Positions 1 to 7,144 of a stretch of DNA of 35,398 bases are shown one piece after another; the stretch's first letter is position 1; every line of letters begins with the position of its first letter. This DNA comes from Flavobacteriales bacterium UBA7878 (lineage in GTDB: Bacteria; Bacteroidota; Bacteroidia; Flavobacteriales; Schleiferiaceae): NCBI GenBank assembly GCA_002501205.1, contig DLRW01000044.1, positions 1-35,398 on the forward strand. Direction: 5' to 3'. Below the pieces are notes generated by a model that ran no database searches, had not been told where the DNA came from, and worked only from the letters and a program-made list of their open reading frames with translations. The translations under genes and the position numbers were made by a program.

Positions 1-213
1 TTTTAAGTGACCGTCGCGCTCTTCGCTACCCGTACTAATAGAAGCTACCTCAGCGCTAAAGCTGAATTTTCCGGTACTGAAATCTTCACCTTCCGTTTCC
101 ACACTACCATCGAAAGAGCCGAAAGAACCGGTAACGGTAGTAATCATCAAGTGCTTGGCCTTGAAATGAATATTAGTGTGTGCGGGATCGAGAGTCCATT
201 TTTGAGTTGACAT
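1..213 (-). CDS. YceI family protein, N-terminal part (runs off the window)
   Basis: The minus strand reads from an ATG at 213 through 71 codons to the window edge without a stop, so only the N-terminus is present. The protein begins MSTQKWTLDPAHTNIHFKAK and continues with SFGSFDGSV and VASISTGSEERDGHLK. This is the usual start of the YceI/lipocalin-like fold, with WxLDPAHsxIxFxxKHxM and then VASIdTGxExRDxHLK. YceI proteins form a beta-barrel that binds polyisoprenoid-like lipids; many are periplasmic, but no signal peptide is visible, so this copy is probably cytoplasmic. The family call is firm. The exact ligand is unknown. The promoter carries two copies of a palindrome, which suggests repression by an unseen regulator. 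Confidence 0.9.
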   Translation of the reverse strand, partial: MSTQKWTLDPAHTNIHFKAKHLMITTVTGSFGSFDGSVETEGEDFSTGKFSFSAEVASISTGSEERDGHLK

Positions 214-231
214 ATGCTATGATTTTTTGAG

Positions 232-249
232 TTAATGTTTAAACTTTGA
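232..249. promoter_or_regulatory. Palindromic operator, copy 2 (downstream of the -10)
   Basis: This site reads TTAATGTTTAAACTTTGA and shares the first 13 bases exactly with the copy at 266-283. Its right half is more degenerate. It falls just after the predicted transcription start of the YceI gene. The 34-bp centre-to-centre spacing is about three helical turns, so the two sites would face the same side of the DNA. Confidence 0.5.
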
Positions 250-254
250 TGAGG

Positions 255-262
255 CAAATATA
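255..262 (-). promoter_or_regulatory. -10 promoter element of the YceI gene
   Basis: The minus strand reads TATATTTG, an exact match to the Bacteroidota -10 consensus TAnnTTTG. A TTG at 281-283 (minus strand) lies 18 nt upstream and fits the -33 element. The start codon is about 40 nt downstream. The palindromic operator at 266-283 fills the spacer between the two elements. Confidence 0.65.
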
Positions 263-265
263 CAA

Positions 266-283
266 TTAATGTTTAAACATCAA
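266..283. promoter_or_regulatory. Palindromic operator, copy 1 (between -33 and -10)
   Basis: The sequence TTAATGTTTAAACATCAA is a near-perfect 18-bp palindrome with the core ATGTTTAAACAT. It lies between the -33 and -10 elements of the YceI promoter, the position expected for a repressor site. A second copy follows 34 bp nearer the gene. The binding protein is not in the window. MarR-type regulators often sit next to YceI genes in this phylum, but that assignment is inference. Confidence 0.55.
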
Positions 284-284
284 T

Positions 285-316
285 ATAAATAAAAAGAAAT
301 CCACCGCAGTGGATTT
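285..316 (-). terminator. Intrinsic terminator after the DUF2911 gene
   Basis: The 8-bp perfect stem 297-304/309-316 (AAATCCAC/GTGGATTT) has a 4-nt loop. On the minus strand it is followed by a T-rich run (CTTTTTATTTAT). It begins 9 bp after the stop codon of the DUF2911 gene. Confidence 0.75.
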
Positions 317-324
317 CGATGAGC

Positions 325-1440
325 TTAAGACCGATGTGGAGCCTTGGGATACTGGTAGCTACCTGCTTCCATTTCCGCAATAACTTGCTTAAGTCGGTTC
401 TGGAAGAAATCCGGTGCTTCTTTTTCCAGTTCTTTCATCAGCTTTAGCGCTTTTTTAGAATTGCCCGTGTGGTAATAGGCTACACCCCGATCCAGCTTCA
501 CTACCCAGTCATCGCTTAATTTCTTTTGCGCTTCATCCAGATATTGAGAGGCTTCAGCATAAAGCCCATTGCGCAATAAGGCAGAGGCAAAAGTCAATTT
601 AGCATTGCGATCACCACTTAGCTTCAAGGCCTCCTTTAAAAGTGCCTTTTGATCCTTACTACGATTCAAAGCTCCAAGTATATAAAGCTTAGTACTGTAA
701 TTATACAGATTCGGATTAGCGCCAAAGCCACCATAACCGCCATTAATGGAATGATCTACCCAGCTCAGGCCTTCTTCCAAATGTTGCTGATGATCATAGC
801 AAAACTGCGCCGCATCATTCCAGGCTTCCCAGCGATAGGTATCTTCTCCGCGCAATTCACTGCGTAAGGAAGTCATAACCGTTTTCACTAAATCCACCTT
901 AATCTCAATTGGGATGCGACGATCTGCCCATTCCAGTCCTAACACCAATGTACTATCATTAATGTGGTCGAATTCGTAATCCAGTTTCTCGCTGTAAGCA
1001 CAAGTGCTGTCTTGTACGCTTACATCCAGACTTATATCCTTCTCCAAATCCAAATAATAACTGCCCCATAATTGATTGGCATGGGCAAAGAGTACCTGGT
1101 GTTGATGTCCGTCGGGAATGATATGCAAGCCATAGGTTCCGGCTGCCAAAGCCTGGCCTTCAATATAAACATCCGTACTGAAGCTAATGGTGGTGTTCAT
1201 ATTAGCTCCGGCTCGCCAGGCGATAGGCTCTCCTTTTTGAGGAATGGTGCGGCCATCCTCCCAAACCTTTCGGCCGCGGGCCATGGGACTATGATAATGC
1301 AAAGCAATTTTAGTGATCCCTAAACTTTGCTCTTCGCTTACTTCAGGACTGGCTGTAGGTAAGGCTAAATTGTGAAATTGGGCTTGGAGGGAAGCCGAAA
1401 GAAATAGGAGTAATAGACTCCCGAAAATACTCGTGCGCAT
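325..1440 (-). CDS. Exported DUF2911 protein with C-terminal TPR-like region
   Basis: A 371-residue protein. The chosen start gives a clean signal peptide (MRTSIFGSLLLLFLSASLQA). An in-frame ATG 18 bp upstream at 1458 is possible but puts polar residues ahead of the signal. The first half matches DUF2911: a GITKIALHYHSP segment, the RGRKVW element, WRAGANMNTTISF and a GTYGLHIIP turn. The second half is helical with TPR-like repeats (a LDRGVAYYHTGNSKKALKL unit near residue 330). DUF2911 proteins are common in Bacteroidota and have no established function. The gene is followed by its own terminator and is divergent from the propeller gene at 1626. Confidence 0.88.
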   Translation of the reverse strand: MRTSIFGSLLLLFLSASLQAQFHNLALPTASPEVSEEQSLGITKIALHYHSPMARGRKVWEDGRTIPQKGEPIAWRAGANMNTTISFSTDVYIEGQALAAGTYGLHIIPDGHQHQVLFAHANQLWGSYYLDLEKDISLDVSVQDSTCAYSEKLDYEFDHINDSTLVLGLEWADRRIPIEIKVDLVKTVMTSLRSELRGEDTYRWEAWNDAAQFCYDHQQHLEEGLSWVDHSINGGYGGFGANPNLYNYSTKLYILGALNRSKDQKALLKEALKLSGDRNAKLTFASALLRNGLYAEASQYLDEAQKKLSDDWVVKLDRGVAYYHTGNSKKALKLMKELEKEAPDFFQNRLKQVIAEMEAGSYQYPKAPHRS

Positions 1441-1500
1441 AGTATCAATTTTGCACAAGTAGCAGTAAAATGGTTCAGAATCGGGCTCTAAAGTTCTGAA

Positions 1501-1514
1501 TTCTAGCGCTAGAA
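1501..1514. promoter_or_regulatory. 14-bp perfect palindrome in a divergent intergenic region
   Basis: TTCTAGCGCTAGAA is a perfect palindrome between the divergent DUF2911 gene and the secreted propeller gene. The adjacent arms TTCAGAA (1474-1480) and TTCTGAA (1494-1500) form another inverted repeat. It may be an operator serving one or both genes. About two palindromes of this length are expected by chance in a window this size, so support is modest. No exact TAnnTTTG box was found for either gene. Confidence 0.3.
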
Positions 1515-1625
1515 AACATACTCAATCGATGAAATAATTCCATTGGTCGACAAAATCTCCTATTTTTAAATACAAATTTCGAATATGTAGCACACATTTT
1601 TTTTCCAACCCCCAACCAACAAAGC

Positions 1626-3962
1626 ATGAAAATAAGATTATTAGTAGGCCTGATACTCTCAGGTTCAAGCCTCTGGGCGCAAGTTTTAAGTGCCCCAGTA
1701 GCAGAAGGAGTATATGGTGGACAAGTAGGCGATTTTGAAAGCTGGGCATTTAGTTCCGACTCCATTTATCTCGTTTGCAGTACCCAAAGCCCCAATTCCC
1801 TCTTTTACGCCAAAGCCAATCGCAATGGGCAAATCAGCAACCTTGCCTGGGAAGTTATCCCTTCGGCAGATGCTGATGACGGTTTTGGCTCTTCCATCCT
1901 AAATGTTGAAATCCATCAAGCTACAAACAGCATTTACTTCTTATCCCAGGGAAAAGTATATCGTACCAGTTTTGGCGCAACAGTCGCCAGTCAGGTAGAT
2001 AGCATGGTTAAAGAATTTATCATTCAAGGTGATACCATGGCCTTGGTAAAGAACAATCCGATGTCGGGTGCCCAAGATGTTATGGATTTTGGCGCCATTA
2101 ACAGCTCTGGAATCTATTCAAAATCTGGCAGCATCAATTTGCTGAAAAACTACACGGAGCCTCCACAAATGATTATTAATCCCAGCACGAAGCAACTTCA
2201 TCTTTTTGAGCGTGGGGCAAGTCCACATATGTATATGCTGGTAGATCCATATTATGGAATGAGCAGCAGTACATCCCTAACCTCCGCTGTTAACCCTGCC
2301 CCTACTATTGTTAACATCGAATGGCGCACCTTCGGTTTTGATGCCGCTGGTAATTGGTATGTTGCCGGGCAACCTCCATTAATGAATCCCACTATTCGCG
2401 ATCGGCATTTAGCCTGGAGTACCGATAATGGTTTTAGCTGGACCGATGGCCCCATCAATACCCCTGGTCCCATTGGAGGTGTGGTTGGTTCCAATATTCT
2501 AATTTCTGATTATGCTTCTCAGCAAAGCTTATATATCGGTAATGCAGTGGAACAAGATATCAGCAGCATTGGCACCTGGATAAACCCGGGGCAGGCCTAT
2601 ATCGAAAACCTCAACCGTGCTAATGATGGCTTCACCAAACAAGATCCTCTGAACCCGGCTGTGGTTTACCATTCTACCAATATTGGATTCGGATATTCTA
2701 CTGAAAGAGGCGATAGCATTTTTGGATGGAATGAGGGTCTTACTGCTGTTCAGGTGAATGATATAGATATGACCACCGATTTCGCTACCGGATGGGTTGC
2801 CTCTAAATCTGGTCTACGAAAAGTAGAGAATTACAATACCAGCAGCCCTAGATGGAGCGGACCAAGCTTCCCCAATTTCGACGGTGCTCCTTATACCGCG
2901 ATTGCCATGAGTGCCAGTCAGCCGGACACCATTTACGCCGGTAACCAAAGAATTTATCGCAGTCAGAATGGCGGTCAACAAATTAGCCCCAGCAACGATG
3001 GCTGGAGTCGAGTTTTTAGCCCCGAAGACCCTCCCTTAAATTATAATCGTATTAATACCCATTGTACTGCCATTGCCGTGGCGCCAGATAGCGCAGATAT
3101 TGTAATGGCGGGGTTCAGCATTGACTTTAGCGATAAAGGAGGCTGCTTTTATAGTTTAGATGGCGGTAATAACTGGCAACAACTGCTAATCCTTGCTTCC
3201 AGCCCTGGCCAGGATGCAGATATTACAGACATTGTAATTAGTCGTGAGGCCGGAAATTTGGTGGCCTATATTGGCCTAAGTGCCGATCCTCTAACGGCAG
3301 GACACAATGGGGTTTATCGTGCCGAATTAGGGAGCAGTGGTTTTAGCCTCAGTGCCGATGGTAGTTTTGGAGCCACAGATCATACGGTGGACCTGGAATT
3401 GAACAGCAGCGGTGACAGCCTTTTTGTACTCAATCGCGATCCGGGGCTTTTACCGGTTAACAATGTTTTCATTAAAGATTTGGCAAGTGGAGCCTGGTCC
3501 AATTTTGCAGGCCCTTCATCTAGTGGCGAAGCAACCGCTATTACCGATGGCGATGGCTATGTTTTTATTGCCATGGATGAAAGCATTTATATAAATAGTA
3601 CTGATGGCAGCCTGGGCTGGACCTTAGGTTATGCTTATCCGGTGGGTACAGAAATAAATGTGCTTTTCTACGATGAGCTGTTGGTAGGAACAGGCACTGG
3701 CTTATATGCACATGATCTTATACCAGGCATGGACATCCAAGAAATTGATGCAATCAAAGCGCCCTTTTTGTATCCTAATCCAGCCAATGGAAAAGTACAA
3801 TGGGATTTAGCTTTACAAGTAGATATTTATAATTTACAAGGACAACGCATACACCATAGCAGCCAGGCGATAAAAGAATTGGATTGCCAAGCTTGGCCTG
3901 AAGGAATTTATCTCTTTAAATTTGAGAACGGCGCCAAAGCCAAAATTCTAATCCAACACTAG
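1626..3962 (+). CDS. Secreted beta-propeller protein with type IX sorting domain
   Basis: A 778-residue protein with a signal peptide (residues 1-19, cleavage after SSLWA). The body has Asp-box-like repeats, for example STDNGFSWTDG near residue 260 and SLDGGNNWQQ near 515, as in sortilin/BNR-type propellers. The last 75 residues are a type IX sorting domain: FLYPNPANGKVQW, then VDIYNLQGQRI, then PEGIYLFKF. It should be exported to the periplasm by Sec and then to the surface or medium by type IX secretion. The substrate is unknown. A related but larger propeller is encoded at 19987-23232. The stop overlaps the next GTG by one base (TAGTG), so the two genes are probably translationally coupled. 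Confidence 0.85.
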   Translation: MKIRLLVGLILSGSSLWAQVLSAPVAEGVYGGQVGDFESWAFSSDSIYLVCSTQSPNSLFYAKANRNGQISNLAWEVIPSADADDGFGSSILNVEIHQATNSIYFLSQGKVYRTSFGATVASQVDSMVKEFIIQGDTMALVKNNPMSGAQDVMDFGAINSSGIYSKSGSINLLKNYTEPPQMIINPSTKQLHLFERGASPHMYMLVDPYYGMSSSTSLTSAVNPAPTIVNIEWRTFGFDAAGNWYVAGQPPLMNPTIRDRHLAWSTDNGFSWTDGPINTPGPIGGVVGSNILISDYASQQSLYIGNAVEQDISSIGTWINPGQAYIENLNRANDGFTKQDPLNPAVVYHSTNIGFGYSTERGDSIFGWNEGLTAVQVNDIDMTTDFATGWVASKSGLRKVENYNTSSPRWSGPSFPNFDGAPYTAIAMSASQPDTIYAGNQRIYRSQNGGQQISPSNDGWSRVFSPEDPPLNYNRINTHCTAIAVAPDSADIVMAGFSIDFSDKGGCFYSLDGGNNWQQLLILASSPGQDADITDIVISREAGNLVAYIGLSADPLTAGHNGVYRAELGSSGFSLSADGSFGATDHTVDLELNSSGDSLFVLNRDPGLLPVNNVFIKDLASGAWSNFAGPSSSGEATAITDGDGYVFIAMDESIYINSTDGSLGWTLGYAYPVGTEINVLFYDELLVGTGTGLYAHDLIPGMDIQEIDAIKAPFLYPNPANGKVQWDLALQVDIYNLQGQRIHHSSQAIKELDCQAWPEGIYLFKFENGAKAKILIQH

Positions 3963-4306
3963 TGAATCCAGTCGAAAATTATATTCTAAAGCATAAAGGA
4001 GCTCAACAAGAGCTCCTTGCTTTTTTACATGATCATCTCAAACGAGCTGGCTTAAAACCCAAAATCGCCTATGGCATCCCCATGTTCTATGGCAAAAAAT
4101 GGATTTGCTATTTAAAGCCTAATAAGGATCAAAGTTTAGATTTATCCTTTACCCGGGCCCATCAATTTGAGGACCCCACCGGTTTATTAGAACGACGTGG
4201 AAGAAGACAGATTTCAAGTATTGTGCTTCGGGATTTGGAGACCATTCCTTTAGAAGCTATTGATGAAATTCTGGAAGCAGCGCTGGCTCTCGACGCCAAA
4301 TCCTGA
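3962..4306 (+). CDS. DUF1801 family protein
   Basis: A 114-residue cytoplasmic protein. It has the DUF1801 (YdhG-like) pattern: an N-terminal helix, then KIAYGIPMFYGKKWICYLKP, a LDLSFTRAHQF strand, and the basic RRGRRQISSIVLRDLETI segment followed by a C-terminal helix. The function of this family is not established. The start is GTG, overlapping the stop of the propeller gene by one base, and no nearby in-frame ATG would retain the conserved N-terminus. The pairing with a secreted protein looks like simple co-transcription rather than a shared role. Confidence 0.82.
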   Translation: MNPVENYILKHKGAQQELLAFLHDHLKRAGLKPKIAYGIPMFYGKKWICYLKPNKDQSLDLSFTRAHQFEDPTGLLERRGRRQISSIVLRDLETIPLEAIDEILEAALALDAKS

Positions 4307-4350
4307 TCTTCAAACTGATAAATATCATTTTTACTCCCTACCGACTCCTC

Positions 4351-4358
4351 TACATTTG
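4351..4358 (+). promoter_or_regulatory. -10 promoter element of the candidate small RNA
   Basis: TACATTTG matches TAnnTTTG exactly. It lies in non-coding DNA 45 bp past the DUF1801 stop and faces away from that gene, with no coding sequence downstream on the same strand before the terminator. The predicted start of transcription is near 4363. The -33 region is T-rich (ATTTTTA) but has no clear TTG. Confidence 0.5.
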
Positions 4359-4362
4359 AATT

Positions 4363-4495
4363 ATCATTAGAGTAGTTCTTAACAAAATTTCAGTTCATGA
4401 CTGAAGGGGGCCCTAAAACCAGAAGTTCGAGCCTGAGCTTCTGATTAGAGAGCTTGTTTTGTTTTTCCGTATCCGCATAAGCGGATGCTTTTTTT
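4363..4495 (+). ncRNA. Candidate small RNA of about 133 nt
   Basis: The stretch has its own -10 element and its own intrinsic terminator and no open reading frame of note. Between them are two stem-loops: TTCAGT/ACTGAA (4389-4394/4400-4405) and CAGAAG/CTTCTG (4420-4425/4438-4443). A U-rich single-stranded stretch (4454-4466) precedes the terminator stem. It lacks the signatures of 4.5S SRP RNA, tmRNA and RNase P, and does not form the long rod of 6S RNA. It is convergent to typA, and the RNA ends before the typA terminator. Expression is inferred, not shown. Confidence 0.45.
4469..4495 (+). terminator. Intrinsic terminator of the candidate small RNA
   Basis: The stem ATCCGC/GCGGAT (4471-4476/4481-4486), with an ATAA loop, is extended by a G-U and a G-C pair. 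A run of seven T residues follows at 4489-4495. It points in the plus direction. It could instead terminate the propeller/DUF1801 transcript, whose last stop codon is about 160 bp upstream. Confidence 0.75.
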
Positions 4496-4511
4496 GGTGT
4501 TTTTTTGGAAT

Positions 4512-4539
4512 GAAAAAGCCGCGTCCCCGCGGCTTTTTC
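4512..4539. terminator. Bidirectional terminator at the end of typA
   Basis: A perfect 12-bp stem (GAAAAAGCCGCG/CGCGGCTTTTTC) with a TCCC loop. The A5 and T5 tracts in its arms give a U-run in either direction. It starts 5 bp beyond the typA stop codon on the minus strand and backs up the small-RNA terminator on the plus strand. Confidence 0.85.
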
Positions 4540-4544
4540 TTTGC

Positions 4545-6347
4545 TTAAAAATTGATCTTTTCACCTCTGCGACGTTCTGCTTCACGAAGCAAAATCTTAC
4601 GCAAGCGAATGCTTTGAGGCGTTACTTCTACATATTCATCCCCCTGAATATATTCGAGGGCTTCCTCTAATGAGAATTCAATATGAGGAGCAATACGCAT
4701 TTTGTCATCAGCTCCAGCCGAACGCATATTGCTAAGCTTTTTTGTCTTAGTGATATTCACTGTTAAATCACCAGGACGGTTGTTTTCTCCTACTACCTGA
4801 CCTTCGTAAACTTCGGCACTAGGTGGAATGAAAAAACGACCGCGATCCTGCAAGTTGTTCAGTGAGTAAGGGATGGCTTTCCCAGTTTCCAAAGCGATCA
4901 AAGAACCATTCTGGCGACCCGGAATTTCACCCTTATAGGGTTGGTACTCTACATATCGATGCGACATTACCGCCTCACCGGCAGTAGCGGTCATTAGGTA
5001 GTTACGCAAACCAATAATTCCTCTTGAAGGAATCATAAAATCGAGGTGCATACGATCACCTTTTGGAACCATCTGCGTTAACTCTCCTTTACGAAGCGTT
5101 ACCGCTTCAATCGCTTTACCGTGGATCGATTCCGGAAGGTCGATGTTCAACTCTTCCATGGGCTCACACTTCACTCCGTCGATCTGACGGAAGATAACCT
5201 GTGGCTGACCAATTTGTAATTCGTAACCTTCACGACGCATGGTTTCGATTAATACCGAAAGGTGCAATACCCCACGACCGTAAACACGGAAAGAATCAGC
5301 TGAATCGGTTTCTTCCACACGTAAAGCGAGGTTCTTTTCCAATTCTTTATCCAAACGATCCTTTACGTGACGAGAAGTCACAAACTTACCTTCCTTACCA
5401 AAGAAAGGAGAATCGTTAATGGTGAAGAACATACTCATGGTAGGCTCATCAATACGAATGGTAGGCATTGCTTCTGGGTTCTCGGCATCAGCGATGGTAT
5501 CGCCAATATCAAAACCTTCAATACCGGTAATGGCGCAAATTTCCCCACTGGAAACGGACTCTACCTTACGCTTTTCAAATCCTTCAAATACAAAGAGTTC
5601 CTTTACCCGAGATTTCACCTTTTGGCCATCTCGTTTCACTAAGGTTACCGGGGTATTTGATTTCAAAGTTCCGCGGTGTACACGACCAATGGCGATACGA
5701 CCGATATAAGCTGAATAGTCCAAGCTGGTAATCAGCATTTGTGGAGTACCCTCACGCTCTACCGGAGCAGGAATATGCTCAACGATGGCATCTAAAAGGG
5801 CATTGATATTATCGGTTGGCTTGTTCCAATCTTCACTCATCCAACCTTGTTTGGCACTACCGTAAATAGCTGGGAAGTCCAATTGATCTTCCGTAGCTTC
5901 GAGGCTAAACATCAAGTCGAATACCATCTCATGTACTTCATCAGGAGTACAGTTTGGCTTATCTACCTTATTAATAACAACAATAGGTTTCAGACCTAAT
6001 TCTAAGGCCTTGGCCAATACAAAGCGGGTTTGTGGCATCGGACCTTCAAAGGCATCTACCAATAAAACCACACCGTCGGCCATGTTTAATACACGCTCTA
6101 CCTCACCACCGAAATCGCTGTGACCTGGGGTATCGAGGATATTAATTTTGTAATCGCCATACTGAACAGATACGTTTTTGGCGAGAATGGTAATGCCCCT
6201 CTCCTTTTCGAGGTCATTATTATCCATGATAAGTTCTCCCGGACTTTCGTGATCTTCGAAGATCTTACAGGACAGTAACATCTTGTCTACCAGGGTTGTT
6301 TTACCGTGGTCAACGTGGGCGATAATTGCAATGTTTCGCAGCTTCAT
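4545..6347 (-). CDS. typA: Ribosome-associated translational GTPase TypA/BipA
   Basis: A 600-residue protein of the usual TypA length. The GTPase domain shows G1 at residues 10-18 (AHVDHGKTT), switch I RGITI at 50-54, G3 DTPGH at 72-76 and G4 NKVDK at 126-130. EF-G-like domains III and V and the TypA-specific C-terminus follow (GIIGLRNYLMTATAGEAV near 470). TypA binds the 70S ribosome as a GTPase and supports growth at low temperature and under stress and assembly of the large ribosomal subunit. The gene stands alone with its own -10 box (6369-6376) and terminator (4512-4539). Confidence 0.98.
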   Translation of the reverse strand: MKLRNIAIIAHVDHGKTTLVDKMLLSCKIFEDHESPGELIMDNNDLEKERGITILAKNVSVQYGDYKINILDTPGHSDFGGEVERVLNMADGVVLLVDAFEGPMPQTRFVLAKALELGLKPIVVINKVDKPNCTPDEVHEMVFDLMFSLEATEDQLDFPAIYGSAKQGWMSEDWNKPTDNINALLDAIVEHIPAPVEREGTPQMLITSLDYSAYIGRIAIGRVHRGTLKSNTPVTLVKRDGQKVKSRVKELFVFEGFEKRKVESVSSGEICAITGIEGFDIGDTIADAENPEAMPTIRIDEPTMSMFFTINDSPFFGKEGKFVTSRHVKDRLDKELEKNLALRVEETDSADSFRVYGRGVLHLSVLIETMRREGYELQIGQPQVIFRQIDGVKCEPMEELNIDLPESIHGKAIEAVTLRKGELTQMVPKGDRMHLDFMIPSRGIIGLRNYLMTATAGEAVMSHRYVEYQPYKGEIPGRQNGSLIALETGKAIPYSLNNLQDRGRFFIPPSAEVYEGQVVGENNRPGDLTVNITKTKKLSNMRSAGADDKMRIAPHIEFSLEEALEYIQGDEYVEVTPQSIRLRKILLREAERRRGEKINF

Positions 6348-6368
6348 ATGGGGCTTCTAATAAGCCGG

Positions 6369-6376
6369 CAAAGCTA
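6369..6376 (-). promoter_or_regulatory. -10 promoter element of typA
   Basis: The minus strand reads TAGCTTTG, an exact TAnnTTTG match, 21 nt upstream of the typA ATG. The predicted leader is about 16 nt. A TTT lies about 20 nt further upstream in place of a clear -33 TTG. Confidence 0.5.
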
Positions 6377-6403
6377 CGCTATTGAAACGGTATAAATACC
6401 TAA

Positions 6404-7117
6404 TTAGGAAACGACAATTTTACGAGTTATCGCAGATTGCTCATTGGTCATTCTCATGAGGTAAATTCCCTTAGGTAAATCACTTAGGGGATAATCTCTA
6501 CGATCCTTTCGCAGCGTGAAAGTGCGCTCTTTTTTACCCGCCAAATTATAGATCTCCACCAGGGTATTTCCGGCAGGCACTTTACGGAAGCTTAACAGTC
6601 CATTCTGGTAGAAATACTGCATTGTTTCCAAACTATTCTCCTTAATAGTTACCGAAGCGGCAGCATTTAAAGCCGCATTTCTTGCTTGCGACTCGCTTCC
6701 GCCGGTGTAAATCAGAGAGCTATCCACCGGACTGTAAACCAAATAACGAGGTGTTCCGGCTTCGAAGAAATATTCGGATGAATCGATAAAGGTGTAAATA
6801 TCAGACCAGCCATGGCTGTTTACCCAATTAAGCGCCTGACTGCAAGTAGGAATAGCATTACTATAAGTGAGGGTCATCGCTCCCCAAACATTTACAGAAG
6901 CCTTGTTGGCAGTTGCCCAATTGCCCCAACTTCCGGCTTTGCTAACGCAGATGCTGCAATCAAAACCATTGGAAGTTACAATTAATGCTTTGCCGGTACC
7001 CAATGCCTGATAGATAGAATTGGAATTACCCATGCAATCGCGTACCGCATAATTGGATACTTGAGCGGATAAGCTCAAACTAAAAACTAAGATGAATGAT
7101 AGGTATAAGTGTTTCAT
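6404..7117 (-). CDS. Small secreted CxxC protein with type IX sorting domain
   Basis: A 237-residue protein with a signal peptide (residues 1-18, ending SLSA). The mature N-terminal domain (about 20-155) has a strand followed by a CSIC motif, as in thioredoxin-like or redoxin folds, and further cysteines in RDCMG and IPTCSQ. A cis-Pro-like segment (AGTPRYLVY) follows, which also fits a thioredoxin-like fold. The C-terminal 70 residues are a type IX sorting domain (VEIYNLAGKKE, then LPKGIYLMRM). A role in extracellular disulfide or redox chemistry is inference. It lies 27 bp after hemH on the same strand and might be read through from it. Confidence 0.75.
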   Translation of the reverse strand: MKHLYLSFILVFSLSLSAQVSNYAVRDCMGNSNSIYQALGTGKALIVTSNGFDCSICVSKAGSWGNWATANKASVNVWGAMTLTYSNAIPTCSQALNWVNSHGWSDIYTFIDSSEYFFEAGTPRYLVYSPVDSSLIYTGGSESQARNAALNAAASVTIKENSLETMQYFYQNGLLSFRKVPAGNTLVEIYNLAGKKERTFTLRKDRRDYPLSDLPKGIYLMRMTNEQSAITRKIVVS

Positions 7118-7144
7118 GCTGCAATTGCTTAAATGTATAAAAAT

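Noticed and set aside
4363..4495. 4.5S SRP RNA, 6S RNA or a riboswitch
   Set aside because: The SRP loop signature is missing, there is no long rod with a central bubble, and no gene lies downstream on the same strand.
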